Assembly (NCBI RefSeq): GCF_019097595.1
Contig: NC_080731.1
Coordinates: 16,758,071 to 16,822,070, forward strand
DNA length: 64,000 bases
Origin: Hemibagrus wyckioides
Taxonomy: Eukaryota > Chordata > Actinopteri > Siluriformes > Bagridae
Direction: 5' to 3'
Of the stretch, positions 1 to 12,910 are shown one piece after another. The notes under the pieces were generated by a model. The model saw only the letters and a list, made by a program, of their open reading frames with translations, did no database searches and was not told where the DNA came from. Numbering within the stretch: position 1 is the first letter of the stretch; every line of letters starts with the position of its first letter. A program made the position numbers and the translations under genes.

Positions 1-638
1 CAAAATTACTTGAGTAATAATTTTTAAGCCCGAACGCTGTATTTAAGACCATGATTCTTTCAGCTGTGTGAAAATCCCTGGTATTAAGTTCTAAGTCTTT
101 CTAAATATCCTCTTCACACACCATTTTGCTTCAGTTGCATTGCTGCTGTTATTAGTTCAAATTGATCCCATGGCAAAATTGTGATTTTGTTTTCCTCCCC
201 ACAAGAACAGACCTGAATCTCAAATGACTAAAACTGGTTAGAAGCCTTTTGGTCCCGGAACCGAAATAAGTGTCTATGAAACCAAGGGCTTGGGGCATGA
301 TTTTGTTTCCATGACAACTCACTAAACCTGATCTGTTATGATCTCAAAAGCCTGAAATCCGCCGTCGTTATTATTGCTACGCAGTTTGTCAGGAAATCTG
401 AATACCACAAGATTTTGGATCTTAAATCAGTTGTTTGGTTCTTACAAATCCGCTCAAATTTGTTGCTTTTTGTTTTCGAGGCTTAATTACAATGATCTGA
501 GACAATAACACAAGGTGTGTGTCCTCGAAAATGTATAGAATTAATCAAGCAAAACGTGAGTGATGATGAAAAATGTAAAAAGTCATTAGGCGTTGAATTT
601 TCAGTAAGATCACTGATGTAATCAGATTTTGTTGTGAC
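1..638. other. Non-coding AT-rich sequence, nothing recognised
   Basis: No open frame of note, repeat unit or RNA-like fold was recognised here. It is upstream or 5' intronic DNA relative to the first visible trpm3 exon. Confidence 0.5.
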
Positions 639-957
639 TAGTGATGTGTCATTTGTGAATGAATCAACTCTTTAAATCGAATCTTTTAGGTGAACCGACA
701 TCCGTAGACCTCGGATCGCTAACTAATACCATAACTGACAATATGGATTTTAATTTATCCATATATTTTTTTAAAACACTACAATACCAAGTAAGGTGAC
801 ATTGTTAATTAGATAAATAAAATAAGATTTATTAAAAAAAAAAAAAAGAAGCAGAGAAAACCAGTTCAGGAGAAAAGGCAAGGAGTCAATTGAGAGTTCA
901 AAGAGTTGATTCAGATAATTTGACTCACTTGAAAGATTCATAATGCCTCTATCACTA
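639..957. mobile_element. Candidate non-autonomous hAT-like element with imperfect inverted ends
   Basis: The left end begins TAGTGATGTGTCATT and the right end, read on the other strand, begins TAGTGATAGAGGCATT. Inside them GAATCAACTCTTT at about 662-674 is repeated in inverted orientation at about 897-912. A poly(A) tract lies at about 834-847. The pieces flanking the two ends share GTGAC, which could be remnants of a target duplication. No transposase is present. The ends are too diverged to classify the element firmly from sequence alone. Confidence 0.35.
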
Positions 958-1747
958 CAAGTGACATCTTTGTGTCTATAATTCTTAAGTTGTATGCATA
1001 AATCTGTGAAGGGAAGATGTAAATATACTGCTTTATTTATTTGTCTTCCATTTTTCCCAACACATGTTTAATTGTATTGATCGTCTGTGTGGTATCACTC
1101 AAACAATACCAGTCAGCTATGAGAACTGCTGGTTGTGGGGTCATTTTGTTAACAATGATTATTCTTACAAACCTGCACAAAAAAAAAAAAATGATGATAA
1201 ATTTACCACAGAAAAACAATCAACCCTCGACTGATTGAAAGCACCGAGTGAGAAAAACAACTGTGTCCAATTTCATTTTCGATGGGAAGCGTTTCATTAC
1301 AGGCTTGTGCGAACACGACTTGTCGATGCGGCCCCCTGAATTATTGATGGCTGTTCACTGTTAAAAATGCAGCCCCAACCTTTTTATCGTTCATCAAAAA
1401 GGACGGGCCAATTAGACGGGCTGTTAAAAAAGATAAGTCGCATCAGGAAATCTTACTTAATCTTACTTGGGGTTGAGGACACACGTTCCTTAACAGCACA
1501 ACGGCAGACGAATCTAAAACGCAGAGAATAAAGTAACCGTTTGTACTTGGCAATTAACGGCTTTGGAAAAATTGGTCCACGTGACTGTCTGAGTCCTGAC
1601 AGATAAATGAGCTCAGAATAGAGGGCTGAACGTCTGACAAGTGTGGGTCAAGTTAGAGAAGGAAAATGACCGAAAAAAAGGGAGATATAATGAGAGAGGG
1701 GGCTGAAGGGAAAAAGAATGAAGATGAGGGTCGAGGGCTATGTGGCT

Positions 1748-1750
<3 letters not shown>
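958..1750. other. Non-coding sequence, no gene recognised
   Basis: Two short opposite-strand open frames near 1037-1238 overlap an A-rich run and have no recognisable protein character. The stretch at about 1260-1440 is less AT-rich than its surroundings and looks like unique sequence. A conserved non-coding element is possible but cannot be judged without alignment to other fish. Confidence 0.4.

Positions 1751-1789
<39 letters not shown>
1751..1789. repeat. (AG)n microsatellite
   Basis: About 19 uninterrupted AG dinucleotides are seen directly. A (CA)n tract follows at 1941-1969. The Ser/Leu-rich open frames across both tracts on the minus strand are artefacts of the repeats. Confidence 0.97.
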
Positions 1790-1792
<3 letters not shown>

Positions 1793-1940
1793 AAGCAAAG
1801 AAAGGAGGTGTGAAAAGAGAAAAGGAGGAAAGGGAAGGTGTGAATATCAGTTGATCGAGCACTCCCAGGTGTAAAACCCACACTGTTCAGCACACTGAAG
1901 CACAATTCTAGAAATGCCTGTAATGTAGGTGGAAAATGAC

Positions 1941-1969
<29 letters not shown>
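1941..1969. repeat. (CA)n microsatellite
   Basis: About 14 uninterrupted CA dinucleotides are read directly from the sequence. Confidence 0.97.
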
Positions 1970-1972
<3 letters not shown>

Positions 1973-2477
1973 AAATGAATTATTTAAATATTCTAACGAA
2001 TGCTTTCTCTTTTTTGAATTGTACATGACAGATTTTTTTGTTGTTGTTGTTGAGGCCCGACTCAATCATTTCTGAAAAGTACCTGGTCAGGGTTAAGTCA
2101 GGTCATTTCACATCAGATTAGAAAATGAAACCGACCAAAGGTGACGAAGACGATCATAATTATCCTCATCAGGATAAAAGCTGAAAAGATTTGAGTGAAG
2201 GACAAGAAATGATTTCAAGACTGTAATTATAGGATAGAGTTCTTGCATATGTATTTTACTCAGGCTCAAAAACAATTTAACTGAGAAAAATCTTAAAGGT
2301 AAAACATCCTCGTAATCTCTTTCTGATTTAGGAACATAACATTTCTTTGTTTCTTATTATGTAGTTAACAACAATTTAAAAGAAAAATCTGGGGCATTTG
2401 GAATGGAAGGGTTGTTTTCGTGGAAAACTTTTTAAAAAGTATGACTTTGGTAGGTACTTTTTTAGACAAAAAAATAA

Positions 2478-2480
<3 letters not shown>

Positions 2481-2512
<32 letters not shown>

Positions 2513-2536
2513 TCACCTCCTCCTCCTCCTCCTGCT
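2481..2536. repeat. Compound (TC)n-(CCT)n microsatellite
   Basis: Fifteen TC dinucleotides (2481-2510) are followed by an imperfect CCT/TCC triplet run. The tract is almost purely pyrimidine on the + strand, a composition that can adopt triplex structures. Open frames through it on both strands are repeat artefacts. Confidence 0.95.
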
Positions 2537-2673
2537 CCCTTATCACTATTAACAGAAACAGAAATGTCGACATCCTTCATTGCTTTGCAGAAAGAAAAAA
2601 AGATATGTATGAAAATTAAAATCTGATCAAATGTGGTATTGACTCTACTTCTTTCTGAAATAAATCTAAAAAT

Positions 2674-4174
<1,501 letters not shown>

Positions 4175-4275
4175 CTTCAGTGTGTTGTGTTGCATCCTGA
4201 CATGCTTTTCTGCTCACCGTGCTTGTAACTAGTAGCTATTTGAGTTACTGTATCCTGTCTGTGTAGTCTGGGTAT
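4175..4275. mobile_element. Probable Tc1/mariner-like DNA transposon fragment
   Basis: The phrase CATGCTTTTCTGCTCA followed by TATTTGAGTTACTGTA resembles the antisense of a widespread fish transposon coding region. The same phrase recurs in this window at about 12847-12895, next to the sequence ACTCACTGGCCACTTTAATA, which resembles that family's terminal repeat. Recognition is by memory of the family and by the internal match between the two sites. The fragment is too short to place in a subfamily. Confidence 0.5.
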
Positions 4276-4659
4276 TATCTCCTCTGATCTTTCTCTTTTT
4301 AATGAGACATTTCAGCCCACAGAAATTCTGCTCAATGGATATTTTTTCACTATTCTGTAAAAGCTTCAAAGACAAAATCCCAGATCGACTCTTTCTAAAA
4401 TAGTCGGCTTATACTCTGGTGCCTTGCCAAGTCCAAATGTTTGACGTGAACTTGAACTGAAGCTCTTGACACGATATTCCACACAAGCTGATGATTGACT
4501 GTTTGAATAATTGCATTGTTTCGGACTTTTATGCAATTGGTATTGTTGGATTTTATGCCAACTAAACATCTATTGGTGATCACATGAATACGCAGGGATA
4601 CTGTGCTGTCAGTTCAGGAGAACTGAACTGTGCTGGACACGGACACACACACACATACA

Positions 4660-5052
4660 TAACACGTGTCGCTTTAATATCTGCAATCACTGTATACACT
4701 CTTCTTTGCACATTGTCTTGTTCATTGCACAAAGTCGGCCTATATGTTGTTTGTCTGCACTGTCTTGTCTTGTCTTGTCTTGTCTTGTCTTCCTGTGCAC
4801 TTCTGTTGTATGTCTAGTTCTTAAAGACTGCACCTTAAGTTTAGTTAAATTTTTTAGTTTAATTTTAATATTTAAGTTATAGTTTAATTTTTTTATCTCT
4901 ATGTCTGTTTGTCTGCGTCACTGTACTTTGTCTGTGTTATGTGTAGCACCTCTGGTCTAGGAGGAACATTGTTTCACTTCACTGTGTACTGCATCTGCTA
5001 TATATGGTTGAAGTGACAATAAAGCTTCTTTGACTTTGACTTTTGACTTTGA
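4660..5052 (+). mobile_element. LINE 3'-end fragment (3' UTR and short tail repeats)
   Basis: The segment ends with GTGACAATAAAGCTTC and then TTTGACTTTGACTTTTGAC, that is, an AATAAA-like signal followed by short tail repeats instead of a long poly(A). This is typical of 3' ends of fish CR1/L2/Rex-group LINEs. A related copy with the same order of phrases (ATGTAGCACC, then GTACCGCGTCAGCTATAT, then the tail) lies at 32330-32456. A perfect (TGTCT)6 run is embedded at 4761-4790. Only non-coding 3' sequence is present, so the clade is uncertain. Confidence 0.7.
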
Positions 5053-5214
5053 TACAAGGATTCCTGTCAGTGGTGAGTTGCATAGTTACAGTAACAAAGC
5101 TAAATTTAGATATGTTGTATCTATGAGTCAAATTTTCGTCACCCTTACTCATCATAAGCTTACATGATTGCTTGCCCGTATTCTCTTGACCATTGTTTTC
5201 CCCAGTAAGATAGG

Positions 5215-5338
5215 GATATGATGTGGTAATCTCAGGTCCCCCAAGCTGCCACTGCTGGGCCCCTGGAAAATGAGATAAAATGAGATTAATTATAAGTTGC
5301 TCTGGATAAGGGCATCTGTCAAATGCCAGAAATGTAAA
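5215..5338 (-). repeat. Interspersed repeat fragment, sister of 13753-13925
   Basis: On the minus strand this reads AATTTACATTTCTGGCAT, then CTTATCCAGAGCAACTTA, then GGGGCCCAGCAGTGGCAG. The same phrases occur in the same order on the + strand at 13753-13870. This is a well-known abundant teleost interspersed sequence. The present copy lacks the middle segment (GGGTTAAGGGCC) of its sister. The family's class (SINE or DNA element) cannot be settled from these two fragments. Confidence 0.75.
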
Positions 5339-5880
5339 TTAATAACAGCAAATACTTGTGCACTATACAAATTGAACTTGCTCTTTTTTAATTTGGCAGC
5401 AGAGCAAATGAGTGTGTAGCATCTTTTAGTGTAGTGTTACAGAGTCATACTCGAGAGATGAGGGAAAACCCCTCATCACACTCCTCCTTCTGCTGCTTGT
5501 TGCTATCTGAGACCACAGAAACAATCCCAATGGAGTGAATTGTCTCTGTTTTCAGAAGGTAATGCCGCAAGGTCTTGAGAGACCCGCTCAGAAATAATAG
5601 CAACCGGCAGGCGAGTTTTGGACAACATCAGACGCCTTTGAAACGTCCTACCTGCCTTTGAAATGTGACAGTGAAAGAGTAAATACATGGAGAGACTTGG
5701 TTAGAAGGGCCTCTGTTCAGGGCAACTCCCTACAAAGGGTTTTAAATCAAGTGCCTAAGATTTATTTCTTTCTTTCTTTTTTTTTTTTTTACTCAGTCAG
5801 TATCCAGTGGTTTTTAATGCAGGGAAAGCCTTGCGAGGCTTTATCAACGGTTGGATTGCATTCTTGGAGCGATTAATAGC
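5339..5880. other. Non-coding sequence, nothing recognised
   Basis: There is no recognisable gene or repeat apart from a short T-run at about 5771-5790. Open frames at 5503-5876 have no family resemblance. Confidence 0.4.
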
Positions 5881-6576
5881 AACAGAGACACAGGAGGAAG
5901 GAAAGGAGACCGGTAAGAAAAACAAAGCGGCAGAAACCTTCGAGAAAAGGAAACATTTCACCTCCTGAATGCTCCGGCATCTTTTCTGAACGACTCTCGG
6001 ATGCGAAGAAGAAATGGCAGAGAGATAAGAGGGTTGAGAACTATAGTGAGGAAACGATGGAGCAACACGGAAGGGAGAGAGTGAGAGAGAGAGCGTAAAT
6101 AAGGGTGGGGTGAGAGAGTGGGGGATGCTGCACTCGGATCACGAGTGACTCGCTCAAACGTGGCGATTGCCGCTCAATTTAAAGCCATCGGGAGGCAGAG
6201 GAGAGAGGAAATTTACCTACCTGGCAAGCCTGCAAACACACATACACACAGTTTCAGAGCTCTCTCTCTCTCCCTCTCTCTCTCTCTCTCTCACACACAC
6301 TCTCTCACATGCTCCCTTCTCTCTCTCTCTCTGACTGAAACGATAACTGAGAGAGCACTGGCACATGCAACAGGGTGCGGGAGACAAACTCATCTCGTCT
6401 TTTCCCCCCTTTTCTCAAGAAGAGGAGGACAATGAAGAGAGGAAGAAGAAGCGAGAGCGGGATGCTCTAACACCCCAAGCCAGTTTCGGAAAAAGAATTA
6501 ACAGTTAAAGGTGTTAAACCGCTTTTCAAACAAATTTCCAGGTTCCGGTTCAAACGGCAGCCCGCTGTTCAAGGCC
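5881..6576 (+). promoter_or_regulatory. trpm3: Probable promoter and 5' leader region of the first visible trpm3 exon
   Basis: This GA/CT-rich stretch lies directly upstream of the trpm3 start codon at 6577. It is richer in CpG than the surrounding DNA, for example around 6135-6185, and carries GA runs (about 6078-6092), a CT/CA run (about 6258-6310) and a second CT run (about 6318-6332). A weak TATA-like GTAAATAAGG lies at about 6095. A possible splice acceptor (TTTCCAG ending at 6540) means part of the stretch could be intron, not leader. Promoter function is inferred from position and composition only. Confidence 0.45.
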
Positions 6577-6753
6577 ATGACCAAGCGCAAGTGGGAAGGG
6601 AGACGAGAGGGCTTCAGGGTGAACACCACCCGCGAGGAGACGCAAGGTCCGGGCCGCCCCACCAGCAGGGGGCGCTTCTCTGAGTCCTGGAAGAGGTTGA
6701 GCTCCAGACAGGGGTCCACCAAGAGGTCAGGACTGGCAGCACAGCAAGCAGCG
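6577..6753 (+). CDS. trpm3: trpm3 alternative N-terminal coding exon (short-form N-terminus, partial gene)
   Basis: TRPM3 is a plasma-membrane, Ca2+-permeable TRP cation channel activated by heat and neurosteroids. This exon encodes only the first 59 residues, cytosolic and before the TRPM homology region. The stretch RGRFSESWKRLSS, then QGSTKRSGL and AAQQ near residues 31-57, matches the known vertebrate TRPM3 N-terminus RGRFAESWKRLSS. ATG 6577 is chosen because M-x-K-x-KW resembles the mammalian start (MGKKW); the frame stays open upstream to about 6511 without another ATG. The exon ends at a good donor, GCG|GTAAGA, in phase 0. The next exon is not in this window. Residues 7-28 diverge freely from mammals, as expected for this segment. 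The paralogue trpm1 is a less likely alternative. Confidence 0.88.
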
Positions 6754-8719
6754 GTAAGAACCGGAATGGCATCTGTCTGTGGCTCGACAGGTGGCTGGCA
6801 CGGGTTGGCAGGGGGATGGCAAGTGGATGTGTGAGGAAAGGAGAGAAGGCGGAGGGCAAGGGTTTGGTTTGCCACATAAAGCGAAGGTGCGAGGGGGGGC
6901 GCAGGAAAGACTCTGGCTTAGATAGGCTCACCTAAAGGTCTCTGATCAGTTTACTGGTAGTGTTTGCTGTTGCTGTCATTCAGTCTTGCTTTCTTTCTAT
7001 TTTAAGCTTGCACATATCCTAAAAACTTTCCAGCATGCATGTCTATCTGTAGGAAGACCAAGCATATTTGAATCTAATGAATGATGAATCTGTGCATAAA
7101 TCATTAAAAGAAGCCTTAAAGCTGAGGGATGTGTCATACTGATGGACAGTTTAGGAGTGAGTGTATGTTCCAGACTCTCTCATGCTAGCACTCTTACCAT
7201 GTCTACTGTCTGTTTTTACTGTCTGTGTTTGCAACAAGTATTCAAAAGATCTTAGAAACTTCCAACTAAAAGAAAAACACTTGCATACACTTCATCATGA
7301 ACTACATGTCTTGAGTTTGGGGGTGGTGCAGCTACACCCGAGTGCTTCTTGAGTGCTGGAATCCATCCTTTTGTTTGAAGTGTGTTCAATTGAACTGTGT
7401 CAGCAGCATCACTGGCCCTCCTCTGAGTCTCTCCAAACTACACACTCAAAGTTTTCCCTCTGGTAGAACGTGATGCACAAATATCTTAGAGGAGATATTT
7501 TGTTAGATGGTTTGTGTGCGGATCAAACAGACCCGTTTGGAAATAGCGTCAGAGAGTTTGTTATGCCTCTGGATATTAGAGAAAGCTGGAGAGACCTCCT
7601 TCTCTATCTCTTTTTCTCTTTATACATTTTTGGATTTATGATCATGGCTAATTATGAAAATCGTACTTGTTTGCTGTCTTTCTCTCTCTCTCTCTGGTCT
7701 TGGTTTAAACAGACAGAGCATTCAAACGTACCCTGCAGCGGTTCATGCGTCCTGGACCATCTGTCTCACGTCCTAGCCTTCTGTTGCCTTTTCCCTCTCC
7801 AGCTACTGATTCGCACTGCTCCACTTCCAACACTTTGTACTGGACTTTTTGAAACCATTTACATTTCTTTACACTTTTCTTTGTTGTTTTGACATCTTTT
7901 CTTTTCTTCATCTAACTGAGAACAGTCTGTAATATTGCCACCGGTAACTGTTAAATAATTACGGCAATTATAAGCCAATTATGGAAATGGTGTAAACACG
8001 TTGTCTGGTCTTTGTTCTGTAATAGCCGAGACTTTTAAAGAGTGATGCTTTTACAAATCTGAAATTATGATTTGTCTGTTAACTTCCCTGTTCTGTTTTT
8101 TTTCTACCTTTTTGATGCAAATTATTGTCAGTTTGGAACACTGAGATCCTGTTGCTGGACTCCATTTACATAGTAATATAATGAGATTTCCTCTTATTCC
8201 GAAATCTCCAGTCCTTTAATAAGATTAATTCACTGACAGTTTGCTTTTGATGAGTTTTCCCAGACTGCGGATGTCTTTTAAAATCTTCACTGAAGAAGCT
8301 AAACAAATCCAAGCAACCCAATGACCCATTTATTTTTGTCATTCTTGTTTGGAAATATTAAGATGGTGTGGTGGCTGCATCTAGATGTCATGTGAGAATT
8401 TGAAGGGCTATAGTACATATATTTCTGATTGAAAGAGTCAGGCTCTTACTGAGTTCCTTATAATGGGCAGGTTTAGCTAGTTGAACTTTGTTCAACTTTT
8501 TTGTTGCTAGGTGATGGCTTAGCATCACTGACAGGACACCCAATAACATAGGGAATTTCTAGAGTTAATAATAATAAATAATTATAAAAATAATTTAAAA
8601 TAAATAACATGTCATTGGAAGACTAAATTAGGCATGCACAGTCTATATTTTTATTTTTATTATTATTATTTTTTTTTCATTTTTCTTTATGTATAAGAAA
8701 GAAAGAAGAAGAAGAAGAA

Positions 8720-8720
<1 letters not shown>
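6754..8720 (+). other. trpm3 intron, start; unique sequence
   Basis: Nothing coding is recognised after the donor at 6754. Open frames at 7161-7352 and 7470-7911 show no family resemblance. A/T-rich simple sequence appears at about 8560-8690 and a short GAA run at about 8700-8720. Confidence 0.5.

Positions 8721-8722
<2 letters not shown>

Positions 8723-8787
<65 letters not shown>
8723..8787. repeat. (AT)n microsatellite abutting a Tc1 element
   Basis: About 32 AT dinucleotides are read directly. The tract ends four bases before the left terminal repeat of the Tc1 element at 8792, and a second long (AT)n begins at its truncated right end at 9915. Confidence 0.97.
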
Positions 8788-8789
<2 letters not shown>

Positions 8790-8791
8790 TA

Positions 8792-9912
8792 CAGGGGTTG
8801 GACAATGAAACTGAAACACTGGCCAATTTAGTGTTGGAGGTTTCATGGCTAAATTTGACCAGCTTGGTGGCCAATCTTCATTGATTGCACAATCCACCAG
8901 TAAGAGCAGAGTGTGAAGGTTTAATTAGCAGAGTAATAGCACAGTTTTGCTTAAAATATTGCAATGCACACAACATTATGGGAGACATATCAGAGTTCAA
9001 AAGAGGACAAATTGTTGGTGCACGTCTCGCTGGCACATCTGTGACTAAGACAGCAAGTCTTTGTGATGTATCAAGAGCCACGGTATCCAGGGTAATGTCA
9101 GCATACCACCAAGAAGGACGAACCACATCCAACAGGAGTAACTGTGGACGCAAGAGGAAGCAAGGGTGCTAACCCGGATTGTATCCAAAAAACATAAAAC
9201 CACAGCTGCCCAACTCACTGCAGAATTAAATGTGCACCTCAACTCTCCTGTTTCCACCAAAACTGTCCGTCAGGAGCTCCACAGGGTCAATGTACATGGC
9301 CGGGCTGCTATAGCCAAACCTTTGGTCACTCGTGCCAATGCCAAACGTCGGTTTCAATGGTGCCAGCAGCGAAAATCTTGGGCTGTGGACAATGTGAAAC
9401 ATGTATTGTTCTCTGATGAGTCCACCTTCACTGTCTTTCCCACATCCGGGAGAGTTACGGTGTGGAGAAGCCCCAAAGAAGCGTACCACCCAGACTGTTG
9501 CATGCCCAGAGTGAAGCATGGGGGTGGATCAGTGATGGTTTGGGCTGCAATATCATGGCATTCCCTAAGCCCAATACTTGTGCTAGATGGGTGCATCACT
9601 GCCAAGGACTACCGAACCATTCTGGAGGACCATGTGCACCCAATGGTTCAAACATTGTATCCTGAAGGCGGTGTCGTGTATCAGGATGATAATGCACCAA
9701 TACACACAGCAAGACTGGTGACAGAGTGGTTTGATGAACATGAAAGTGAAGTTGAACATCTCCCATGGCCTGCACAGTCACCAGATCTAAATATTACTTT
9801 GGGGTGTTTTAGAGGAGCGAGTCAGGAAACGTTTTCCTCCACCATCATCATCATGAATGGCTCAAAATCCCTCTGGCCACTGTGTGGGACTTGTGTCTGT
9901 CATTCCCAAGAC

Positions 9913-9914
<2 letters not shown>
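8792..9914 (+). mobile_element. Tc1-like DNA transposon, right end missing
   Basis: The left terminus CAGGGGTTGGACAATGAAAC follows a TA target dinucleotide at 8790-8791. The interior encodes a degenerate Tc1 transposase in the same orientation. The expected mirror-image right terminus is absent: sequence stops at CCCAAGACGAA and passes straight into (AT)n at 9915. The element cannot be mobilised by ordinary two-ended transposition. It is a fossil inside the trpm3 intron, in the same orientation as the gene. Confidence 0.9.
8978..9914 (+). pseudogene. Tc1 transposase pseudogene
   Basis: Tc1 transposases cut and paste their own DNA using an N-terminal helix-turn-helix domain and a DDE catalytic domain. 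The N-terminal part reads from ATG 8978 (MGDISEFKRGQIVG, then a helix-turn-helix-like stretch ending in SRATVSRVMSAYHQEGR). The frame is lost near 9150-9172 and resumes at 9166 in another frame. The catalytic domain shows FSDEST with the first Asp at about 9415, KHGGGSVMVW, and YQDDNAPIHTA with the second Asp at about 9685. After [10 protein letters not shown] the segment that normally carries the catalytic Glu (PDLNxIExLW) is missing, and the frame runs out into the (AT)n tract. There are at least two frameshifts and a lost 3' end. Confidence 0.9.

Positions 9915-9986
<72 letters not shown>
9915..9986. repeat. (AT)n microsatellite at the broken end of the Tc1
   Basis: Thirty-six AT dinucleotides are read directly. 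They replace the expected right terminal inverted repeat of the transposon. Confidence 0.97.
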
Positions 9987-9989
<3 letters not shown>

Positions 9990-12727
9990 ACAAAAATATT
10001 TTGTTGTCTTGTTACTGGAATTCTAATCCCAGTGGAGCTTTAGTGTTTCGTCTTGTGGTTCGAACTATTAGTTTTTGCTTTTTTTGCTTGAAACCATCAT
10101 CTCTCAATTTTGGCAGCATTTTAAACTATATCCCTTATTATTATGTTGTAATGGCATCGATTATCAATGTGACCATGCGGGAATATAAAGACAAATGAAG
10201 GAAAGGGGCAACTAGTTGCAGTGACCTTTTGTGCAGGAAGGGAAGTGTGATTTTATGCTCAGCAGACCGAAAGTGAAGTTATAAGCACTAAAGTAAACAG
10301 TGTAGAAGAAGAAGTAGAAGAAGAAAACTGCAGCATGCCAACACAGCTATGCTCAAACAACACACACTTTTAGTTAGTGTGTATGTGTGTGCTAGTCTTC
10401 TAAGCTGGGAGGAACATCTCAGAGTGTGTGTGTGTCCATGTGTACATACGTGTGCTAATAACGACCTTAGCAACTGTAACTTGGAAACTAGAGTTTTCCA
10501 TGTACCCATTGTTCCCTTGTATTAGTTTAGCAGCACATCATGTTGCATCGTGGGATGGTGTTATAGCGAGCAGTAAATATGAGAACATTCTGTTTTTAAT
10601 GGCGATCACCTTTCATACCAAAAATACTGCATATTAGCATTTCAGAGAAACGTGCAGCATTGTGAAGCTTTCGCCCCAACAGGTCTTTCTTTTGTTTCAT
10701 TTGATCCTTTCTTCTTTTTAATAGGATTCTAGCACTGACTGTTTACTGGTAACACAGTGGTTAGAATCTCAGTCACTCTGATCGAGTACAAGGCGGAGAT
10801 TTATTAGCTAGCTCACGCAGATGAAAAGTCCTCTGTGCTACCCAGCCCTATTTTTTTTTACTAAGCTAATATACATAAAGTAATAACGTATGGTCAGCAC
10901 GCTAAGTTCATCCATTTGACTAAATATTTAAATATGAGCTCCTCACACTGCACATGGAAAAGGTAGAAAAATGTAAGTAAACACACTGTAATGTTAAATA
11001 AAACTCAATACAGATAAATCAAACGGCTTTGACAAATTCCAGAGGGACCACAAAACCTGCTTTAACCTGAGGCCATGTTACCCCTCTTTACCCTCTCTCA
11101 CCTTCTTTCTGTTTCTGTTCCTCAATATTTTGTGCCTTAATCCCTTTCTGTTCACTCGCAGCGAGGGGCAAACGGATCAGTTGGGAATTAGCTGCGAGTG
11201 CCCCCTGGAAGTTTTGAAGTTGGGCAGATTTCATACTGCTGCCTCAAGGCATTAAGCTGGTTTGGATGTAGGTTACTTTTAGTCGTCATGGAGACTGCCG
11301 GGGATCTTTCCCAACACTACACAACATATTAACAAGAAATTGTGTTGAGCATTCGCAGAACACCTTAACGACCTTGTCTTAATAATGATGTCGGCGCGGT
11401 TCCTTTATCGGAGCGGTGGTGAAGCTTTAAATACTTCTTTTATTCAGATTTCCTGCCATGATTAAAATTCTTTGATTTCAGAATTCATTTTTACTGGAAA
11501 CACAAATCTACATTTGCTTTTGCAGAACTTGTATGGACGATTAAAAGCCTTAAAATGTGTCATTTTTACAGTTCTAAAGGTTTACATTTATTTCACTTGA
11601 TTTTTCCTTTAAAAAATACCCAAAATTCTGCACCTTTTTTTCGGAAGCTCACTGTAGTAGCAAACAAGCTGTTAGCAGTTAGCATCTGTAAACTTTTTTA
11701 GCGTGTTAGTAGCAGGCACCTGATTTGTAGAAGTATAAAATTATTACTCCTCACTTCCTGATGTTACATTACACCTCTATACTTTCTATAACCACATATT
11801 TAAATTTTGTTAGTCCAAGTTGAACTAGCAGCCATCTCCATTTTAGCTTTTCTAGCTAAATTGTTAGCACTGGATTGTACATCGGATCAGCAGCTAAGCT
11901 GAAGTGAAAACTACCTCCATTATCAACATTATGTAAAGATACAGTATATAATGTTAGCTGTCTAGCTAACTTACCATATTCTGTATATTTAACACAACAC
12001 CTTTGACATCTTATTTTGGAAAACATCGAAAGCTCTGGCTAGCTAGTCTAGCTCAGTCAGCTAGCTAATGGTTTATCTTTCCATCATTTGGATGTTAAGG
12101 GTGAAGATTCCGGATAACATGGGTCAGGAATGCTCATTTTTCTCCACTGTTTCAGTCATTACTAAATGTTTCTGAAGTATAGACGTTTGGCAGGAAAGTG
12201 TTTTATAATTAATTTATTTATTTAAAATTCATACATACTGGCTTTTCATTGGCTTACACTTTTCCAGGGTTTATTTTTATTCTTTAACAGAAATAAACTA
12301 TATGAAGTACCATTACAGTGACCACATACCTGAGCCTGACACTGATGACGTCTTTAAATTTCAGTTAACTTTCTTTATTAGCCCTTTGATTTAACCCAAC
12401 AACGGGGTGTTTAAAGGAAGCTGTAGGTTTCACCAGCTCGGGTGGGTATTAGCTCAGCCGTCACGACTCTTGGGTTTCTAATCCTGGTTGCAAAATCCCA
12501 GCCTCAACCTGAACAACAGGCGTGAATTGGAGAGGTTCTCTCCGCTGCAGAGGCTCCTGGTATCTAGGGACGGAGAATCTGGCAGCTAAGCAGGTCCACT
12601 GGGATGCCAGCAGTGTTCGTGCCATTGTAATGAGCTTACAGTTCTGCCAACACACTGTTGATAAAAGCCTCATTTAAAAGTCTGGGATCAAGCACAGTGA
12701 CAAATCACATCTGTAATTGGTTGAGGG
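9987..12727 (+). other. trpm3 intron; unique sequence
   Basis: No gene is recognised. The text TTAGC/CTAGC recurs between about 11640 and 12070 without forming a clear tandem array. The stretch at about 11150-11420 is less AT-rich and could be a conserved non-coding element, which only alignment could test. Confidence 0.45.
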
Positions 12728-12910
12728 CATATATACTCACTGGCCACTTTAATAGGAATACATATGTAATTACCTAATCAGCCAATCACATGGCTGCTCT
12801 ACAGTATAAAATCATTTAGATACAGTATATATAAGCATGAGCAGATACATGCTTTTCTGCTCAACATGGGTGTATAGAGTGGTTATTTGAGTTCCTGTCC
12901 ACCCACAGAA
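12728..12910. mobile_element. Rearranged Tc1/mariner-like transposon fragment
   Basis: ATACTCACTGGCCACTTTAA resembles the terminal repeat of a widespread fish Tc1/mariner-like family, and CCTAATCAGCCAATCACATG is its usual continuation. From about 12847 the text jumps to antisense coding-like sequence (CATGCTTTTCTGCTCA, TGGTTATTTGAGTTCC) shared with 4175-4275. The copy therefore seems internally deleted or inverted. It encodes nothing usable. Confidence 0.6.

Noticed and set aside
6498..6931. Minus-strand open frames opposite the first trpm3 exon
   Set aside because: The + strand carries the conserved TRPM3 signature with a proper donor; the minus frames have no family resemblance.
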